Assembly: GCA_963756515.1 (NCBI GenBank)
Contig: CAVWNV010000011.1
Location: 186,001-250,000, forward strand
Reading direction: 5' to 3'
Length of the DNA stretch: 64,000 bases
Source: Bog-756 sp963756515
Lineage (GTDB): Bacteria > Actinomycetota > Acidimicrobiia > Acidimicrobiales > RAAP-2
The position numbers and the translations under genes are program-made. Under the pieces are notes generated by a model that saw only the letters and a list, made by a program, of their open reading frames with translations, did no database searches and was not told the origin of the DNA. This document shows positions 43,601 to 50,968 of the stretch, piece after piece; position 1 is the stretch's first letter, and each line of letters opens with the position of its first letter.

Positions 43601-44105
43601 GGTATCCCTTGGCCACGAGCTCGGCCACCAACTCGGCCACGTCGACCCGGTCGCCCTTGGCCACCGTGACCGGTCGTGCCGCGCTCCGGTACGGTCCGAG
43701 CCGTTGGAGCACGGCCTTGATCGGGGCCACCACGATGTCCGGTCGATCGCCGCCGCTCCCGTCCGTCCCTCCACTCAGCTGCCAGAGGAGCCGGAGCCTG
43801 CGACCCATGGTCGACACATCGGGGCTCACCCGTTCGAAGGGGAGGGTCTCCCAGGCCGGGAAGATCTCCACCCGGCCCGAACCGGTGCCCGGGGTGAACA
43901 CCTCCAGGTCATGGGCCAGCTGGTCGGCCGCGGCTCCGGTCGGGGTGATGACGAGGACCGGACGGCGTGAACCCAGCCGTACCAGACCGGCCAGCACGAA
44001 CGCCTGGGCCGGCGTGGCCACGGCCAGGGTGGCGTTGGACGCGCCGACCATCCGCGTCATGGCGGGTTCGTTGCGGAGCAGGGCGGGAAGCGAGCGGAGG
44101 CTCAC
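40614..44105 (-). CDS. mfd: Transcription-repair coupling factor Mfd
   Basis: Mfd removes RNA polymerase stalled at lesions and recruits UvrA. The 1163 residues match the usual length. The N-terminal UvrB-like module occupies about residues 30-350; the RNA-polymerase interaction domain is near 480-560 (GSYVVHRQHGVASYGGM). RecG-like translocase motifs follow: Walker A GDVGFGKTEVAIRAAF, VVGTHRLLGEDVTF, DEEQRFGV, TASPIPRTLEMAL, and HGQMDEGTLEKVVLDF. The C-terminal TRCF domain (EDVRLEAYRRLTGV) ends the protein. All ATPase motifs are intact. It is transcribed alone, after the PIN remnant and ABC exporter genes. Confidence 0.96.
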   Translation of the reverse strand: MSLRSLPALLRNEPAMTRMVGASNATLAVATPAQAFVLAGLVRLGSRRPVLVITPTGAAADQLAHDLEVFTPGTGSGRVEIFPAWETLPFERVSPDVSTMGRRLRLLWQLSGGTDGSGGDRPDIVVAPIKAVLQRLGPYRSAARPVTVAKGDRVDVAELVAELVAKGYRRESIVEHRGELAVRGGIVDVFPSTEDEPVRIDLWGDEVDRLTRFDVADQRSIDDVGAVEVFGCRELVPDEAMRGRAAELVGSQPWGRHQWDRLADGDQFDGMESWLPWLVDSEDLVCDLMGDDALIVLVEPRRVRDRAGELHEEEAALADALASTWGLEAGTDAPRLHVPFDRLLTGTRAGVVSLVPSPESPDVPLVESRGWEPILGDGSRLAAQVAGLVGAGYSVVLCSSTTGGAERLSGILAEEKLVVPVVSDPEAGSPPAGPSELNTPGARIVVATVDRGFVLPGAKVAVLTESDVTGRRRPHRQARTRARPVDGFFDDLAPGSYVVHRQHGVASYGGMVTRTMGGATRDYLLLEYRGGDKLYLPTDQIELLTPYTGGDSPAVSRLGGSEWQRARSKARAAVHEIAEELVALYRRRLQIAGHAFGPDTPWQAELESSFPFVETTDQLRAIEDVKADMERPQPMDRLICGDVGFGKTEVAIRAAFKAVQDGRQAAVLVPTTLLASQHAQTFAERYAPFPVRVELLSRFLTNAQIREVLAGLADGSVDVVVGTHRLLGEDVTFKKLGLLVVDEEQRFGVGHKESIKAMTDGIDVLTLTASPIPRTLEMALTGIRDLSMVNTPPAARRPILTHVGEFEEAAASEAIRRELLREGQVFYVHNRVQDIDAVARRVTGMAPEARVAVAHGQMDEGTLEKVVLDFWEGAYDVLVCTTIIESGIDMPTVNTLVVDRADLLGLGQLHQLRGRVGRAGHRAYAYLFHPADRVLSEQAYERLRTIGDHTELGSGFKIALRDLQIRGAGNLLGRDQSGHIAAIGYDLYVQMVSEAVSELKGEPRPQPVELKLDLPDAAHLPPTYVEAEDVRLEAYRRLTGVRSNEQIEDVRTEWEDRFGPLPGPAAALLDVARLRVECLRLGVTDVAVTAPRTGMGRSGDRATVKLLPITLPASAEVRLRRLAPGATYQADQHRLLMPVSVPTAGAGYAPGLVALLGELLPAG

Positions 44106-44156
44106 CCGCTCAGGGTACCGGGGCCGGGCGGCGGTGGCGGCGGCCGAGCGGGGCAG

Positions 44157-44405
44157 TCAGCGGATCTGTCGGATCCTCTTGCCGGTCCCCCAGCTGGTGT
44201 CGGCGGTCAGAACGTCGGCACCCAACCGGTGACCCAGCGCCAGACAGAGGCGATCGGCCAGGGAGAGACCGCCACCGCGAACCCACAGAGCTGCCGCCCT
44301 CTCGGCGTCAGCGGCGGTGACCGGTTCGAGGTCGAGGTGGTAGCTGGCCAAGAGTGCTTTGGCCAACCCCCAGTCCCCGCCCGCAGCCACGACCGTCTGG
44401 GCCAC
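44157..44405 (-). pseudogene. PIN-domain toxin remnant (VapC C-terminal part)
   Basis: The 82 residues carry only the second half of a VapC-type PIN domain: VTAADAERAAALWVRGG, then LSLADRLCLALGHRLGADVLTADTSW (split here before C), the usual active-site Asp pair. In the same frame upstream, TANWSEVAQTVV continues the match, but a TGA follows about 37 bases before the GTG at 44405. The first strand with the catalytic Asp is missing. No antitoxin gene precedes it; the ABC permease ends just upstream. It is probably an eroded toxin gene, cut when the exporter genes were placed here. Confidence 0.7.
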
Positions 44406-44493
44406 TTCCGACCAGTTGGCAGTTCCGCACGCGCCACCCTGCTTACCGCCCGTTCAGGGGGCAGTGCCTCTGGGGTTTCCGATGCGATCGAGA

Positions 44494-45255
44494 TCAGCGG
44501 TGCTTGGGCTCCCAGCGGAACCGGCGGGCGGTGAAGACGAGAGCAGCAGCGGCCCAGACCAGCATGACCACCATGTCGTGCACCTGAAGACCGGACCCCG
44601 GCCCACCTTCGAACGACTTGACCAGGGCCAGGACCATGTGCCGAACAGGAAACCAGTCGGCGATCCTGGACAGGACCGAGCCGGTGCTCAGGGGGTAGAA
44701 CACCCCGGAGATGAAGACCACAGGCAGGTAGATACCGTTCACGACGGCCGGAGCGGCGTCGGCGTTGGGCACGATCACGGTCACGGCCAGGCCGAGGGCA
44801 CTGAAGGTGACGATGCCGACCAGCAGCGTGACCACCGCCGCGCCTGGGTGGTAGGGGAAGTGCAGGTGGTAGAAGCTCATGCCGATCGCCACCACCACCA
44901 TGGTCAGGAGCGCCACATTGATCAGGACACTGCCGATGATGCCGCCCACGTACGAACCGATGGAGATGGGCGTGCCCCGCATCCGCTTGAGGATGCCCGA
45001 GTCGCGGCGGAGGCTGATGGCCATGGCCAGGTTGGTGTAGCAGGCCGCAATGAGACCGAACACCAACATGGCCACCACCGTGTACTGGTCGTAGCGGAGC
45101 GTGGTGCCCGGCACGCGGAAGCTCCCGGCCGAGGTGCCCACCACGATGAGGAACACCACCGGGAACAGGAAGGTGAACACCGCGGCCATCGGGTTCCGCC
45201 AGTAGGCCTTCTGTTCGTAGCGGACCTGGTCCGCGGCGATGAGGAGGTCGTTCAC
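44494..45255 (-). CDS. ABC-2 type exporter permease
   Basis: This membrane subunit of an ABC-2 exporter has 253 residues and about six helices (AVFTFLFPVVFLIVVGTS, MLVFGLIAACYTNLAMAI, VLINVALLTMVVVAIGM and others). The cytoplasmic loop ISLRRDSGILKRMRGTPIS is the usual coupling region of drug/antibiotic-type members. The ATG lies within the stop of the ATPase gene (4-base overlap), so the two are made together. Substrate unknown; daunorubicin-type exporters move lipophilic drugs or lipids. Confidence 0.9.
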   Translation of the reverse strand: MNDLLIAADQVRYEQKAYWRNPMAAVFTFLFPVVFLIVVGTSAGSFRVPGTTLRYDQYTVVAMLVFGLIAACYTNLAMAISLRRDSGILKRMRGTPISIGSYVGGIIGSVLINVALLTMVVVAIGMSFYHLHFPYHPGAAVVTLLVGIVTFSALGLAVTVIVPNADAAPAVVNGIYLPVVFISGVFYPLSTGSVLSRIADWFPVRHMVLALVKSFEGGPGSGLQVHDMVVMLVWAAAALVFTARRFRWEPKHR

Positions 45256-46232
45256 GTCGCCTTCTTCCTCGCCGCAGATCCATCGTCACTCCTGTGGTCG
45301 TCTGCGCCACCTGGCCCGAGTGCGCTGCCGGTCAGGGACAGGTAGATGTCCTCGAGGGACGGCCGATTGACGGCCAGCCCGTCCAACACCCCGCCCCGCC
45401 CGAGGGCCCACTCGGTCAGGGCGTGGAGCACGGCGGTGGGCTCGGCGATGGCGAACTCCACGAACTCCCCCCGCATGACGGGTGTCAGGTCCGCGGGCAG
45501 AGGTAGGTCGCCGACGGTGGCCCCGGCCGGAAGGATGAACCTGACGGTGGTCTCCCCGTGGTCCCGTCCGCCGAGCGTGTCCGGGGGTCCGGACGCCACC
45601 ACCTGGCCGGATGCGATCACCAACACCGTGTCCGCCAACGCCTGGGCCTCGTCCATGTAATGGGTGGTGAGCACCACCGTGCGGCCCTCGGCACAGAGGC
45701 CCCGCACCACGTCCCAGGCTTCGCGGCGGGCCGAGGGGTCGAAGCCGGTGGTGGGCTCGTCGAGGAAGATCAGCTCGGGATCGCCGACCAGGGCCAGTCC
45801 CAGGTCGAGCCGGCGCTGCTGGCCGCCGGACAGCACCTTCACCCGGGACTTCGACTGTTCGTCCAGGCCCACCAACCCGAGCACCTCGCCCACCGGTCGG
45901 GGGGCCGGGTAGAGGCCGGCGCGCTGGGTCACCGCCTCGGCCACGGTCAGGTACGGATCGACGGCGCACTCCTGCAGGACGATGCCGACTTTGGCCCGGA
46001 GGCTTCTCGGCCGGTTCTCCGGATCCACCCCGAGGACGGAGACCTCGCCGCTGTCGCGCCGGCGATATCCCTCGAGGATCTCGACCGAGGTGGTCTTGCC
46101 GGCGCCATTGGGTCCGAGCAGGGCCAGCACCTCACCCCGGCCGACCTCGAAGTCGATGCCCCCGACCGCCACGAAGCTCCCGTACGACTTGGTGAGCCCC
46201 TGCACCGAAATGGCAACGTCTCGCTCGACCAT
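45252..46232 (-). CDS. ABC-2 exporter ATP-binding protein (DrrA-like)
   Basis: This ATPase partners the adjacent permease. It has 326 residues with Walker A LLGPNGAGKTTSVEIL, Q-loop GIVLQECAVDP, signature LSGGQQRRLDLGLAL, Walker B LIFLDEPTTGFDP and switch TTHYMDEAQALAD. A C-terminal regulatory region of DrrA type spans about 225-305 and ends NRPSLEDIYLSLTG. It begins at 46232; the 279 bases upstream hold no supported gene but include a strong AT-rich palindrome that may control this operon. Confidence 0.92.
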   Translation of the reverse strand: MVERDVAISVQGLTKSYGSFVAVGGIDFEVGRGEVLALLGPNGAGKTTSVEILEGYRRRDSGEVSVLGVDPENRPRSLRAKVGIVLQECAVDPYLTVAEAVTQRAGLYPAPRPVGEVLGLVGLDEQSKSRVKVLSGGQQRRLDLGLALVGDPELIFLDEPTTGFDPSARREAWDVVRGLCAEGRTVVLTTHYMDEAQALADTVLVIASGQVVASGPPDTLGGRDHGETTVRFILPAGATVGDLPLPADLTPVMRGEFVEFAIAEPTAVLHALTEWALGRGGVLDGLAVNRPSLEDIYLSLTGSALGPGGADDHRSDDGSAARKKAT

Positions 46233-46353
46233 CAGACGATGGTACGGACTGTGTGTGCCGGTGGGGGTGATCGGCCCCCGTCGGGATGGTCTGGAGGGCC
46301 GACGCTCCCCCGGAGCCCGGTCATCTCCCGAGGAGTCCCGTTGTTCGTTTCTC

Positions 46354-46397
46354 GAATAGCTATATATCGTATATTCATATACGCTGTATAGCTATTC
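46354..46397. promoter_or_regulatory. Nested AT-rich palindrome upstream of the ABC-2 exporter operon
   Basis: GAATAGCTATA (46354-46364) pairs exactly with TATAGCTATTC (46387-46397). Inside, CGTATA (46368-46373) pairs with TATACG (46378-46383) around a TTCA loop. This is a 44-bp two-tier palindrome of about 30% GC in a region otherwise near 70%. It lies 122 bases before the exporter ATPase start and could be a regulator site, a promoter element, or the relic of a mobile element end. Confidence 0.65.
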
Positions 46398-46511
46398 CGA
46401 ATTGAACCGGCGGCTTCCGGCAACCCGTCGGAGCGATCAGACGCCCGGCGACCAGAGCCGGGCCAGGCCGAGCAGCCGCGGCAGACAAGCCCCACGCCGG
46501 CGCCGAGAGGG

Positions 46512-47114
46512 TCAGGCCGAGCCGTTGACCCTGTTCATGGCGGCGTCGACGCCCTCGGTCAGGATGGCCTCCACCGCGTCGGCTCCCTCCTCGACGGCCG
46601 CGTCGAGCTGGGCCCGCACGGCCGCGCCCGGTCGCTTCAGAACGTAGTCGGCCCCCGCCTGTCGACCGGGCGGCTTTCCGATCCCCACCCGAACCCTCAG
46701 GTACGCGTTGGTGTGCAGGTGGCTCTCAATGGACTTGAGTCCGTTGTGGCCGGCGTTTCCCCCGCCCACCTTGATCTTGATGCGACCGGTCGGGAGATCG
46801 AGCTCGTCGTGCACGACGACGAGACGATCGGAGAGCGGCAAACCATCGGCCCCTCCCGGTTGGCCCGGGTGCTGGTCGATGCCCGACCGGCGGACGAGCG
46901 GCGCCACCGCCTGCCCCGACTCGTTCATGAAGGTGAGGGGAATGGCCACCATCACCCGGTGCCCGCCGATCTTCACCTCGGACACCTGGGCGTGGAGACC
47001 CTTCTCGGCCTTCAGACGCGCCTGGTGGCGCTCGGCCAGCGCCGCCACCACCTCGGCTCCGACGTTGTGGCGGGTCGAGACGAATTCGATGCCCGGGTTG
47101 CCCAGGCCGACCAC
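46512..47114 (-). CDS. pth: Peptidyl-tRNA hydrolase
   Basis: Pth releases peptides from prematurely dropped peptidyl-tRNA. Recognised by VGLGNPGIEF, STRHNVGAEVV (catalytic His), PLTFMNESGQAV (catalytic Asn), VVVHDELDLPTGRIKIK (catalytic Asp) and GGGNAGHNGLKSI. At 200 residues it is nearly full length. The GTG at 47114 is the only standard start after the preceding stop and gives no strong ribosome site. The upstream codons in frame read RRGTPADFLV, as in family members, so the true start may lie farther up and be hidden by the rplY-end lesion or use CTG. It follows rplY, the usual order. Confidence 0.9.
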   Translation of the reverse strand: MVGLGNPGIEFVSTRHNVGAEVVAALAERHQARLKAEKGLHAQVSEVKIGGHRVMVAIPLTFMNESGQAVAPLVRRSGIDQHPGQPGGADGLPLSDRLVVVHDELDLPTGRIKIKVGGGNAGHNGLKSIESHLHTNAYLRVRVGIGKPPGRQAGADYVLKRPGAAVRAQLDAAVEEGADAVEAILTEGVDAAMNRVNGSA

Positions 47115-47177
47115 CAGGAAGTCGGCCGGTGTCCCTCGGCGTTGGGCAGGTGGTGCTCCCCGTTTGCGGAGCAGGGC

Positions 47178-47857
47178 CTAGCTCTCCGAGGACTCGGAGG
47201 ATTCGGACCCGAACCGGCGTCGGCAGCTTCGCCGGCATCGCCGGCTGCTTCTCCGGCCGCCTCGGAGGCCGCTTCGGCCTCGGCGTCCTCGGAGGTCTGC
47301 ACCCGAGGAGGCTGTCCGGCCACCACGGTGGCCTCCACGTCGGTCTCGAGCTCCACGCCCCTGGGGATGGTGATATCCGAGACGTGGAAGGCACCTCCGA
47401 TGGTCAGCTCCGAGATGTCGATGTCCACCGACGGCGGGATGTCGGCCGGCTTGGCCTTGATGTGCAGGGTGAACAGCTGCTGGTCGACGATGCCGTCGCC
47501 GTGCTGGACCTCGATGGCCTCGCCCACCAGATTGATGGGGATCTCGGCCGAGATTACCTCGTCGCGTCGGACGATCTGGAAATCGATGTGCGTGACCACG
47601 TTCCGGAACGGGTGGTGCTGGATGTCACGGGCCAACGTCAGGAAATTGTCCGTCCCGACCTGCAGGGACAGCAGCGTGTTGAGACCGGCCTCGCCGGAGA
47701 GGGCGATCTGGAACTCGCGGGCCCCGACGGCCACCGGAATGGGCTCGGCGCCATGGCCGTAGACCACTCCGGGGATCTTCCCCTCGGCTCGCAGCCGGCG
47801 CGTCGAACTCGATCCGGTTTCGCGGCCGGCTTCGGCGGTGAGCGTGACTTCGGGCAT
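47178..47857 (-). CDS. rplY: 50S ribosomal protein L25/CTC, frameshifted near its C-terminus
   Basis: This is the 5S-rRNA-binding ribosomal protein of the long TL5/CTC type. The N-terminal domain (about residues 1-95) has AEAGRETGSSSTRRLRAEGKIPGVVYG and the C-terminal beta domain (about 95-190) has IVRRDEVISAEIPINLVGEA, both broken here for length at conserved Gly and Glu. An Ala/Glu-rich tail begins near residue 195. As read, this frame runs on through pth. Restoring one missing base around 47200-47212 gives the tail GSESSESSES and a TAG at 47178-47180, which fits the family and clears pth. Start ATG 47857 with a nearby GGAG. Confidence 0.85.
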
Positions 47858-48172
47858 GCGGGAACTCCTCGGGGGATGCGAACACGGGCGCAGCGCCGCC
47901 GGTACCGGAATCAGGACCGGTGCCGATCACGGAAGATCGCCGCTGACGGCAGATCATGATAGACGAGCGGCCCCGGGAGGGGCCACAGGGCGGTTTCTCG
48001 CCCTGTTGAGACTCGTGTGCCGACGGAGACGGAGCCGCCAGGCTGTCGGGCCCGGCATCCAGCCTTCCGCCGCCCTGCCGGGGTCGGGGACCCTCCCCCT
48101 GGCCGGGCCGTCGTCACTGGGTCCGGTTCCGGACCACCGCTGGGATCCGGTCGACGGTCGCCGGACCCATCT
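47858..48172. other. Intergenic region with several hairpins, no supported gene
   Basis: These 315 bases lie between the divergent rplY and methyltransferase genes. They contain CGGTACCGG/CCGGTGCCG (47900-47925, one G-U pair). Two hairpins stand side by side: GGCCCC-GGGA-GGGGCC (47969-47984) and an 8-bp stem at 47985-48006. The palindrome GGTCCGG-TT-CCGGACC (48120-48135) lies 37 bases before the methyltransferase GTG. These could be leader structures of rplY and a regulator site for the methyltransferase. Confidence 0.55.
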
Positions 48173-49240
48173 GTGCCAAAGTTTCGAAGCAGGTTCTCGA
48201 AATTCGTCGCCGACCGAGCGCAAGGAGTCGACATGGCCCTCGAACGTGTCCGGAGCGCCGGCCAGAAGCTCCTTCGCCATCCGCCCGGGGCCACGTCCGT
48301 GGACCGTGGAGAGCCAAGGGCGTTCGAAGCTGCGCCAGACGACCCGGTTGCGGCCGCCGGCCCGGACGCCGTACCGGAGCCTCCGGCTGTCGAGGGTCCC
48401 GAGATCCTCTCGATGACCGAGTTCCGTCGGCGATTCGAGGCGGGCGCACTCTCGTTGGAGATGGTCGCGACCTTTTCCGTCGAGGACCAGGCGCTCACCA
48501 CGAGACTCGAGGATCCCTGCAGCCCGGAGTACTCGGCGGCGGTGATGCAGACCTGGCATGCTCTGACGGGAAGACACGACTATCGGGCCGTTGACGACGA
48601 GACGTTCGAACTCGACGGTGCTGACTACCTGGCCCGGCCGTGGCCCTACTGCTCCTCCGATCCCCAGGAGGTCAGCCGCTACCTCGGGGCGGTCGCAGCC
48701 ATCGTGGGCCGGGTCGCGGTCAAGCCGCCAGCTCGAATCGTGGAGTTCGGCGCCGGCTGGGGCCACCTCTCCCTCGACCTGGCTGCGACGGGTTTCCGGG
48801 TTTCCGCCGTCGACCTCAACCCACCGTCGGTGGCGCTGCTCCGTCGGCGGGCATCGCTACTCGGTATCGACCTCGACGTGGTCGAGGCGGGATTCCTGGA
48901 GTTCGGACCGGAGGAACCTGTCGACGTCTTTATCTTCTTCGAGTCGTTTCATCATTGCGAAGAGCCCTTCGAACTCCTTGATCGCTGCACCGGCCAGTTG
49001 GCGGTCGGAGGTCGGATCCTCTTCGCCGCGGACGCAATCTATGACCACTTCCACGCGCCGTGGGGTGTTCGCCTCGATGGTTCGGCGACGTTCATGGCAG
49101 CACAGCACGGGTGGCTCGAACTCGGCTTCTCACGGCCGTTCCTCGAAGGCGAGCTTCGAAAGCGCGGATTCGAGGTGAGCTGGGAGACACTCCCTGAACT
49201 CGGTGCCTACGGAACCTTCCTCACGGCTTCGCTGACGTGA
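48173..49240 (+). CDS. SAM-dependent methyltransferase
   Basis: This class I methyltransferase has 355 residues from GTG 48173. The first 80 residues are basic then Pro/Ala-rich; a helical segment follows (ILSMTEFRRRFEAGALSLEM split at R). The catalytic core begins near residue 185: RIVEFGAGWGHLSLDLAATG, VSAVDLNPPSVALLR, and VDVFIFFESFHHCEEPFELL. It resembles methyltransferases of surface-glycan loci. The upstream frame from 48017 is not used because it has no ribosome site and odd composition. It is the only plus-strand gene between prs and rplY and looks inserted. Confidence 0.8.
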   Translation: MPKFRSRFSKFVADRAQGVDMALERVRSAGQKLLRHPPGATSVDRGEPRAFEAAPDDPVAAAGPDAVPEPPAVEGPEILSMTEFRRRFEAGALSLEMVATFSVEDQALTTRLEDPCSPEYSAAVMQTWHALTGRHDYRAVDDETFELDGADYLARPWPYCSSDPQEVSRYLGAVAAIVGRVAVKPPARIVEFGAGWGHLSLDLAATGFRVSAVDLNPPSVALLRRRASLLGIDLDVVEAGFLEFGPEEPVDVFIFFESFHHCEEPFELLDRCTGQLAVGGRILFAADAIYDHFHAPWGVRLDGSATFMAAQHGWLELGFSRPFLEGELRKRGFEVSWETLPELGAYGTFLTASLT

Positions 49241-49276
49241 GCGGTCCGTGGATCGAGTCAGCTCACCTCGGACCGC
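49241..49276. terminator. Hairpin between convergent methyltransferase and HAD genes
   Basis: GCGGTCCG (49241-49248) begins directly after the methyltransferase stop and pairs exactly with CGGACCGC (49269-49276) across a 20-base loop. A second perfect palindrome, TGACCGGTCA, lies at 49326-49335 over the HAD stop. Together they probably separate the two convergent transcripts. Confidence 0.5.
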
Positions 49277-49332
49277 CGTTGCCGGCACCGTAGCTGGCTG
49301 AGACCACCGGGGCCTCCATGTGCCCTGACCGG

Positions 49333-49970
49333 TCAGATCAGACCGCGCCTGGCGTCGAGGTCCAATCCGGTCAACGTCGACAGCTCGACCAATGCGTCGT
49401 CGGGATCGGTCACCTTGATGGTGTGCATGCCCATGGCCCGGGCCGGCTTCAGATTGATGCCGAGGTCGTCGAGGTACACCACCTCCTCGGGCGCGCGCCC
49501 ACCGCCTCGCACGCCAGCTCGTAGAAGTGGGGCTCGGGCTTGCGCACGCCCAAGGCCCGCGACTCCAGCACCACGTCGAACAGCTCGTAGACATCGGCCA
49601 CCTGGGCTGGGGTGGGCCCGTCGTCGAGTCTGAAGTTGTTGGTAACGCACGCCGTTTTGAACCGCTCCGAGCACCGTCGCACGGCTTCGACCATGGCCGG
49701 TCGGATATCGCCGCCGAGGAGGGATAGTACGGCCCGACCGTCCACGTGCTCCCCCAGGTGCAGCGCCTCGGCCTCGAACGCCCGGGCGAAACCGTCGACA
49801 TCCAGCTGGCCCCGTTCGAGGTGAGCCCAGGCGTTGGTGTCCGGATCGGTCGAGTTGACCCGGCGGATGAAGCCGACCGGCAACCCCTCTTCCCGCTCGT
49901 ACCGCTCGAATGCCTCGAACGGGCTGGACGTGATGACCCCGCCGAAGTCGAACATCACCGACCGGATCAC
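49333..49970 (-). CDS. HAD-family hydrolase, single-base frameshift
   Basis: This is a haloacid-dehalogenase-type phosphatase of the epoxide-hydrolase-N-terminus/YihX subgroup. The first part (from ATG 49970) has SVMFDFGGVITSSPFEAFER with the nucleophile Asp, CVTNNFRLDDG and VRKPEPHFYELACEAVG. The end (EEVVYLDDLGINLKPARAMG, MHTIKVTDPDDAL) is in another frame. One missing base in the GC run at 49491-49500 separates them; restoring it gives AVGRAPEEVVYLDD and about 212 residues, normal for the family. It lies between prs and the inserted methyltransferase. The substrate is unknown. Confidence 0.85.
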
Positions 49971-49986
49971 GGCCGGACAACCGTCC

Positions 49987-50958
49987 TCAGGCCAGGTTCT
50001 CCCCGCCGAAGATCTCCGAGACCGAGGTGTCCTCGAACACGGCGTCGATGGCGTCCGAGATGAGCTTGGCCACCGACAACACCTCGAGCTTGTCGAACCG
50101 CCGGTCCTGGGGGATGGGCAACGTGTTGGTGACCACCACCTTGGTCAGGGCGGAGTTCTTCAGCCGATCCACGGCCGGGTCGGAGAGCACGGCGTGGGTG
50201 GCCATGCACCAAACCTCGGCCGCCCCCCGCTCGGCCAACAGGTCGGCGGCGGCCACGATGGTGCCGGCGGTGTCGATCATGTCGTCGATGAGAACACACT
50301 GGCGGCCGTCGACGTCGCCCACGACGTGCAGGGCCTCCACCTGGTTGGCGTCGCCCCGCAGCCGTCGTTTGTGCACCACGGCCAAGTCGGCGGTGAGGTG
50401 CTGGCTGAACCGCTCGGCCACCTTCACCCGGCCGGCATCAGGGGCCACTACGACCAGATCGTCGCTCCGCTGGTCGCGGAGGTAGTCCACCAGGACCGGG
50501 GCCGCGGTCAGGTGGTCGAACGGGACGTTGAAGAAGCCCTGGATCTGTCCGGAGTGCAGGTCGACGCTCACGACCCGGTCGGCTCCGGCCACCGACAGCA
50601 TGTCGGCCACCAGCTTGGCCGTGATGGGCTCGCGCCCGGTGGCCTTGCGGTCCTGGCGCGAGTAGCCGTAGTAGGGGCAGACCGCGGTGATCCGTTTGGC
50701 CGACGCCCGCTTGGCCGCGTCGATCATGATCAGGTGCTCCATCAGGGTGTCGTTGACCGGACCGCAGTGCGTCTGGATGATGAAGACGTCACTTCCACGG
50801 ATCGACGTGTCGAAACGGCAGTGGATCTCGCCGTTGGCAAACTCGCGGAGATTGGCCTCTCCGAGCTCCACGCCCAGCTGTCGGGCCACATCCCTGGCCA
50901 ACTCGGGATGGGAGCGCCCAGAGACCAGTTCGAGGCGGCGGCGGGGGGTGAACTCCAT
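49987..50958 (-). CDS. prs: Ribose-phosphate pyrophosphokinase
   Basis: Prs makes PRPP from ribose 5-phosphate and ATP for nucleotide, His and Trp synthesis. It has 323 residues from ATG 50958: RRRLELVSGRSHPELA, NGEIHCRFDTSIRG, FIIQTHCGPVNDTLMEHL, CPYYGYSRQDRKATGREPI (flexible loop and ATP site), VVSVDLHSGQIQGFF and the PRPP loop CVLIDDMIDTAGTI. All catalytic segments are intact. The longer frame to 51021 overlaps glmU and is not used. Starts 10 bases after the glmU stop, the conserved glmU-prs order. Confidence 0.95.
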   Translation of the reverse strand: MEFTPRRRLELVSGRSHPELARDVARQLGVELGEANLREFANGEIHCRFDTSIRGSDVFIIQTHCGPVNDTLMEHLIMIDAAKRASAKRITAVCPYYGYSRQDRKATGREPITAKLVADMLSVAGADRVVSVDLHSGQIQGFFNVPFDHLTAAPVLVDYLRDQRSDDLVVVAPDAGRVKVAERFSQHLTADLAVVHKRRLRGDANQVEALHVVGDVDGRQCVLIDDMIDTAGTIVAAADLLAERGAAEVWCMATHAVLSDPAVDRLKNSALTKVVVTNTLPIPQDRRFDKLEVLSVAKLISDAIDAVFEDTSVSEIFGGENLA

Positions 50959-50968
50959 ACCCACGACG

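Noticed and set aside
46232..46495. Small minus-strand frame that includes the nested palindrome
   Set aside because: No family, no ribosome site, and the palindrome sequence fixes much of its coding, so a regulatory role is more likely.
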